A DNA stretch of 24,758 bases from Candidatus Zixiibacteriota bacterium. Lineage in GTDB: Bacteria; Zixibacteria; MSB-5A5; WJJR01. The translations under genes and the position numbers were made by a program. The notes under the pieces are model-generated. The model made no database searches and had not been told where the DNA came from. It worked only from the letters and a program-made list of their open reading frames with translations. The DNA is taken from NCBI GenBank assembly GCA_014729565.1, contig WJJR01000507.1, forward strand, positions 1 to 24,758, given 5' to 3'. Shown here one piece after another: positions 23,402 to 24,758 of this stretch (the stretch's first letter is position 1; each line of letters begins with the position of its first letter).

Positions 23402-24758
23402 CGCTCCACCTCCTCGTCGTCGGTGTGGTCAATATGATCGCAGAACTCATCATGCCGAGGCCACTTCGAGCCCTCCCGCTGGCCTTTCTTCGATGATCCT
23501 CCCCGGTCGAGAATCTTCTGAATCAACGCGGCGCGCATCTGATCGTCGCGTTGACGCAATTCGGCATCTTTCTCACGACTGAAGTACTGACGGCCCTCAA
23601 CCCAGGTCTGTTCGCATTTGGTGAATGTCGATAGGGGAGAGTGGCTCCAGATCGCCAGGTCGGCATCTTTACCGACTTCAATCGATCCGACGCGATCATC
23701 GATACCGAGCTGAATCGCCGGATTAATGGTGACAAACTTCAACGCTTCGACGTCCGGTACACCGCCGTACTTGACGGCTTTGGCGGCTTCCAGATTCAAT
23801 CGCGTACCCAACTCCGAATTGTCGGAGTTAAACGATACCAAAACACCAGCATTGTGCATTAGCGTACCGTTGTAAGGGATCGCATCGTAGACTTCGATCT
23901 TGTACGCCCACCAATCAGAGAACGCCGATGCACCAACGCCGTGGTCGGCCATGGCATCGGCGACTTTGTATCCTTCGAGGATGTGTTGAAAGGTCCCGAT
24001 TTGGACATCGTAGTCTTCACATGTGCGCATCAACGCCAGAATTTCATCCTGCCGGTACGAATGGCAGTGAATCCAGCGGTCGCCACTGAGGACTTCCACA
24101 AGGGCATCAAGTTCAAGATCACGACGCGGCGGCAGGCCCTCACCGGTGCGGTTCCATTCATCCCATGCGTCACGATAATCAAGTGCGGCCTCAAAGGCGT
24201 CACGTACGATCTGTTCGACACCCATGCGCGTTTGCGGGTAGCGCGTCGTGTGATCATCGCCCCAGTTGCTCTGCTTGACGTTTTCACCGAGCGCGAATTT
24301 GATTCCCGGCGGCGCCGTTTTGAATTTTACGTCTTCCGGCCCCGAGCCCCAACGGTGCCTGATCACCTGACTTTGCCCGCCGATCGTATTGGCCGAACCA
24401 TGTAAGATATTAGCCGCTGTCGTGCCGCCGGCCAACTGGCGATAGATCGCCATATCGTCGGGATCGACAAAATCACCAATGCGCACTTCGGCGGTAATCG
24501 TCTGTCCCGATTCGTTGATGCCGCCATCGGTGGCGATATGTGAATGGCAGTCGATGATGCCGGGTGTGATGTGTTTGCCTGTGGCGTCGATCACCGTGAC
24601 ACCTTCGGGTGCAGCCAAATCACCCACACCCGCGATCTTTCCATCACGCACCAACACCGACGCCTGCTGCAGCCGTCCCTGTGGCCCACAGGTCCAGACC
24701 GTGGCATTGCGGAACAAAACCGCGTCCGGCCGTTCGGGAATTGACGCAAATCCGTATG
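23398..24758 (-). CDS. Amidohydrolase (imidazolonepropionase-like), 5' end outside window
   Basis: The frame is open to the right edge, so the N-terminus, probably a signal peptide, is missing; 452 residues are visible. An internal TTG at 24717 is not the true start because the upstream codons (...ASIPERPDAVLFRNATVW) already read as the family's first beta strand. Numbering from 24717, all metallo-amidohydrolase ligands are present: His58 and His60 (DCHSHI), His217/His219 (WIHCHSY), His245 (TFQHILEG) and Asp299 (FNSDNSE). It should hydrolyse a cyclic amide, dipeptide or related C-N bond with one or two metal ions; the substrate is not predictable. The C-terminal tail is Lys/Arg- and then His/Asp-rich (HDEFCDHIDHTDDEE). 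Its stop overlaps the start of the second amidohydrolase, indicating one operon and tight co-expression. Confidence 0.9.
   Translation of the reverse strand, partial: YGFASIPERPDAVLFRNATVWTCGPQGRLQQASVLVRDGKIAGVGDLAAPEGVTVIDATGKHITPGIIDCHSHIATDGGINESGQTITAEVRIGDFVDPDDMAIYRQLAGGTTAANILHGSANTIGGQSQVIRHRWGSGPEDVKFKTAPPGIKFALGENVKQSNWGDDHTTRYPQTRMGVEQIVRDAFEAALDYRDAWDEWNRTGEGLPPRRDLELDALVEVLSGDRWIHCHSYRQDEILALMRTCEDYDVQIGTFQHILEGYKVADAMADHGVGASAFSDWWAYKIEVYDAIPYNGTLMHNAGVLVSFNSDNSELGTRLNLEAAKAVKYGGVPDVEALKFVTINPAIQLGIDDRVGSIEVGKDADLAIWSHSPLSTFTKCEQTWVEGRQYFSREKDAELRQRDDQMRAALIQKILDRGGSSKKGQREGSKWPRHDEFCDHIDHTDDEEVER

Overview
The window reads as a chromosomal piece of a moderately GC-rich, Gram-negative-type bacterium. 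The strongest hint is two secreted proteins ending in the FlgD-like sorting module (NYPNPFNP near the start, a basic/hydrophobic KM.LL/M end). This module is common in Zixibacteria, Ignavibacteria, Latescibacteria and other FCB-group or candidate phyla. The phylum is inferred; no marker gene is present. Almost every gene is on the minus strand, so the layout is best read from right to left.

Right end (21.1-24.8 kb): two overlapping amidohydrolase genes. The first keeps all metal ligands; the second has lost every one of them. They are followed by a small His/Asp/Cys-rich membrane protein and a half-length ABC-3 (ZnuB-like) metal permease. A 0.7 kb gap follows, holding what looks like a frameshifted S4-domain (RqcP/Hsp15-like) pseudogene.

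Middle (12.3-20.4 kb): a 2243-residue secreted modular protein (HYR-type repeats, BACON-like, cohesin-like and carboxypeptidase-regulatory-like modules, FlgD-like tail) and a smaller secreted neighbour. They share a GDxI...GDD...NG module, present three times in total. Next come a secreted DUF4412-like protein and a small membrane-anchored FHA protein (10.4-12.0 kb). A 0.9 kb intergenic region holds four nested pairs of inverted repeats (9.6-10.4 kb).

Signalling operon (4.8-9.5 kb): a membrane protein with a kinase fold lacking the Lys, HRD-Asp and DFG-Asp residues plus PEGA domains, then a double-FHA membrane protein, then a PP2C phosphatase. No active kinase is in the window.

Left part (0.9-4.7 kb): a small integrative element in a tRNA-Arg(ACG) gene. 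A 108-bp direct repeat, starting at the anticodon arm and running through the tRNA terminator, brackets a tyrosine integrase, an AbrB/RelE-type toxin-antitoxin pair and one unrecognised cargo protein with a winged-helix-like N-terminus. A second, damaged copy of the toxin-antitoxin pair lies just outside the left repeat, suggesting an earlier, decayed insertion at the same tRNA. A third, inverted copy of the anticodon-arm core lies inside the element. The first 0.7 kb carries the start of an unrelated lipoprotein gene, cut by the window edge.
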